The translations under genes and the position numbers were made by a program. The notes under the pieces were generated by a model. It searched no databases, had not been told where the DNA came from, and was given only the letters and a program-made list of their open reading frames with translations. Source: UBA9464 sp003445095 (lineage in GTDB: Bacteria > Verrucomicrobiota > Verrucomicrobiia > Limisphaerales > UBA9464). From it: a stretch of DNA of 5,556 nucleotides. Positions 5,500-5,556 of the stretch are shown piece by piece (positions within the stretch are counted from its first letter, which is position 1; every line of letters starts with the position of its first letter). The stretch is from the NCBI GenBank assembly GCA_035437945.1, contig DAOMZG010000383.1:1-5556 (forward strand), given 5' to 3'.

Positions 5500-5556
5500 G
5501 CGTGAGAGAGAATAACGTGAGCATTTTGTTAGAGAGGGGTCCAGCTCAATGCGAAT

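Noticed and set aside
4733..5524. A 263-codon minus-strand open frame, longer than the VC0807-family frame it overlaps
   Set aside because: Its translation is rich in Arg, Pro, His and Ser with no family resemblance. The 249-codon frame at 4750-5499 shows clear membrane segments and family motifs.
1..5556. CRISPR arrays, insertion sequences, tRNA or rRNA genes, integrase or att sites
   Set aside because: No regularly spaced repeats, transposase-like or integrase-like frames, or RNA-gene-like stretches are visible. Nearly all of the window is explained by the listed genes.

Overview
The window is a piece of a bacterial chromosome, moderately GC-rich and almost fully coding. It carries a decaying nickel/peptide-type (Dpp/Opp, PepT family) ABC importer operon. 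The most likely source is Planctomycetota or a related PVC lineage. The reasons are the style of the exported protein tail at the left edge, the general absence of Shine-Dalgarno motifs before clear start codons, and a purine/pyrimidine-rich spacer of the kind I associate with those genomes. This assignment is inference; no rRNA or marker gene is present.

Layout, left to right. Positions 1-492 hold the 3' end of a gene for a probable exported protein with a concanavalin A-like (thrombospondin-C/laminin-G-like) fold, followed by a 'SGG-PPYQ' tail module. Positions 575-1591 form one long open frame that looks like a 338-residue protein but is a chimera of two broken genes. The first is a DppC-type permease (575-1190) that has lost roughly 100 central codons and shifted frame. 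The second is the C-terminal fifth of a family 5 solute-binding protein (1187-1591). Downstream, on the same strand, are three intact genes: the DppB-type permease (1689-2609), the DppD-type ATPase (2769-3716) and the DppF-type ATPase (3726-4691). A 159-base gene-free spacer sits between dppB and dppD, where dppC is usually found. On the opposite strand, converging on dppF, is a complete VC0807-family membrane protein (4750-5499). Two stem-loops lie at the convergent junction.

How the genes fit together. A working importer of this type needs a lipoprotein or periplasmic binding protein, a DppB/DppC permease pair and a DppD/DppF ATPase pair. Here the B, D and F parts keep all the motifs I can check, while the binding protein and the C permease are both broken. 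Either the system has recently been inactivated, or DppB, DppD and DppF work with a binding protein and a DppC encoded elsewhere, or the assembly has lost two stretches of sequence. The junctions dppC/binding protein (ATGA) and binding protein/next start (TAATG) still look like translational coupling. That suggests an ancestral order dppC - binding protein - dppB - dppD - dppF, a permutation of the usual A-B-C-D-F.

I looked for an undescribed system and do not see one. The most noteworthy feature is the chimeric reading frame, which a gene caller would probably report as an ordinary permease.
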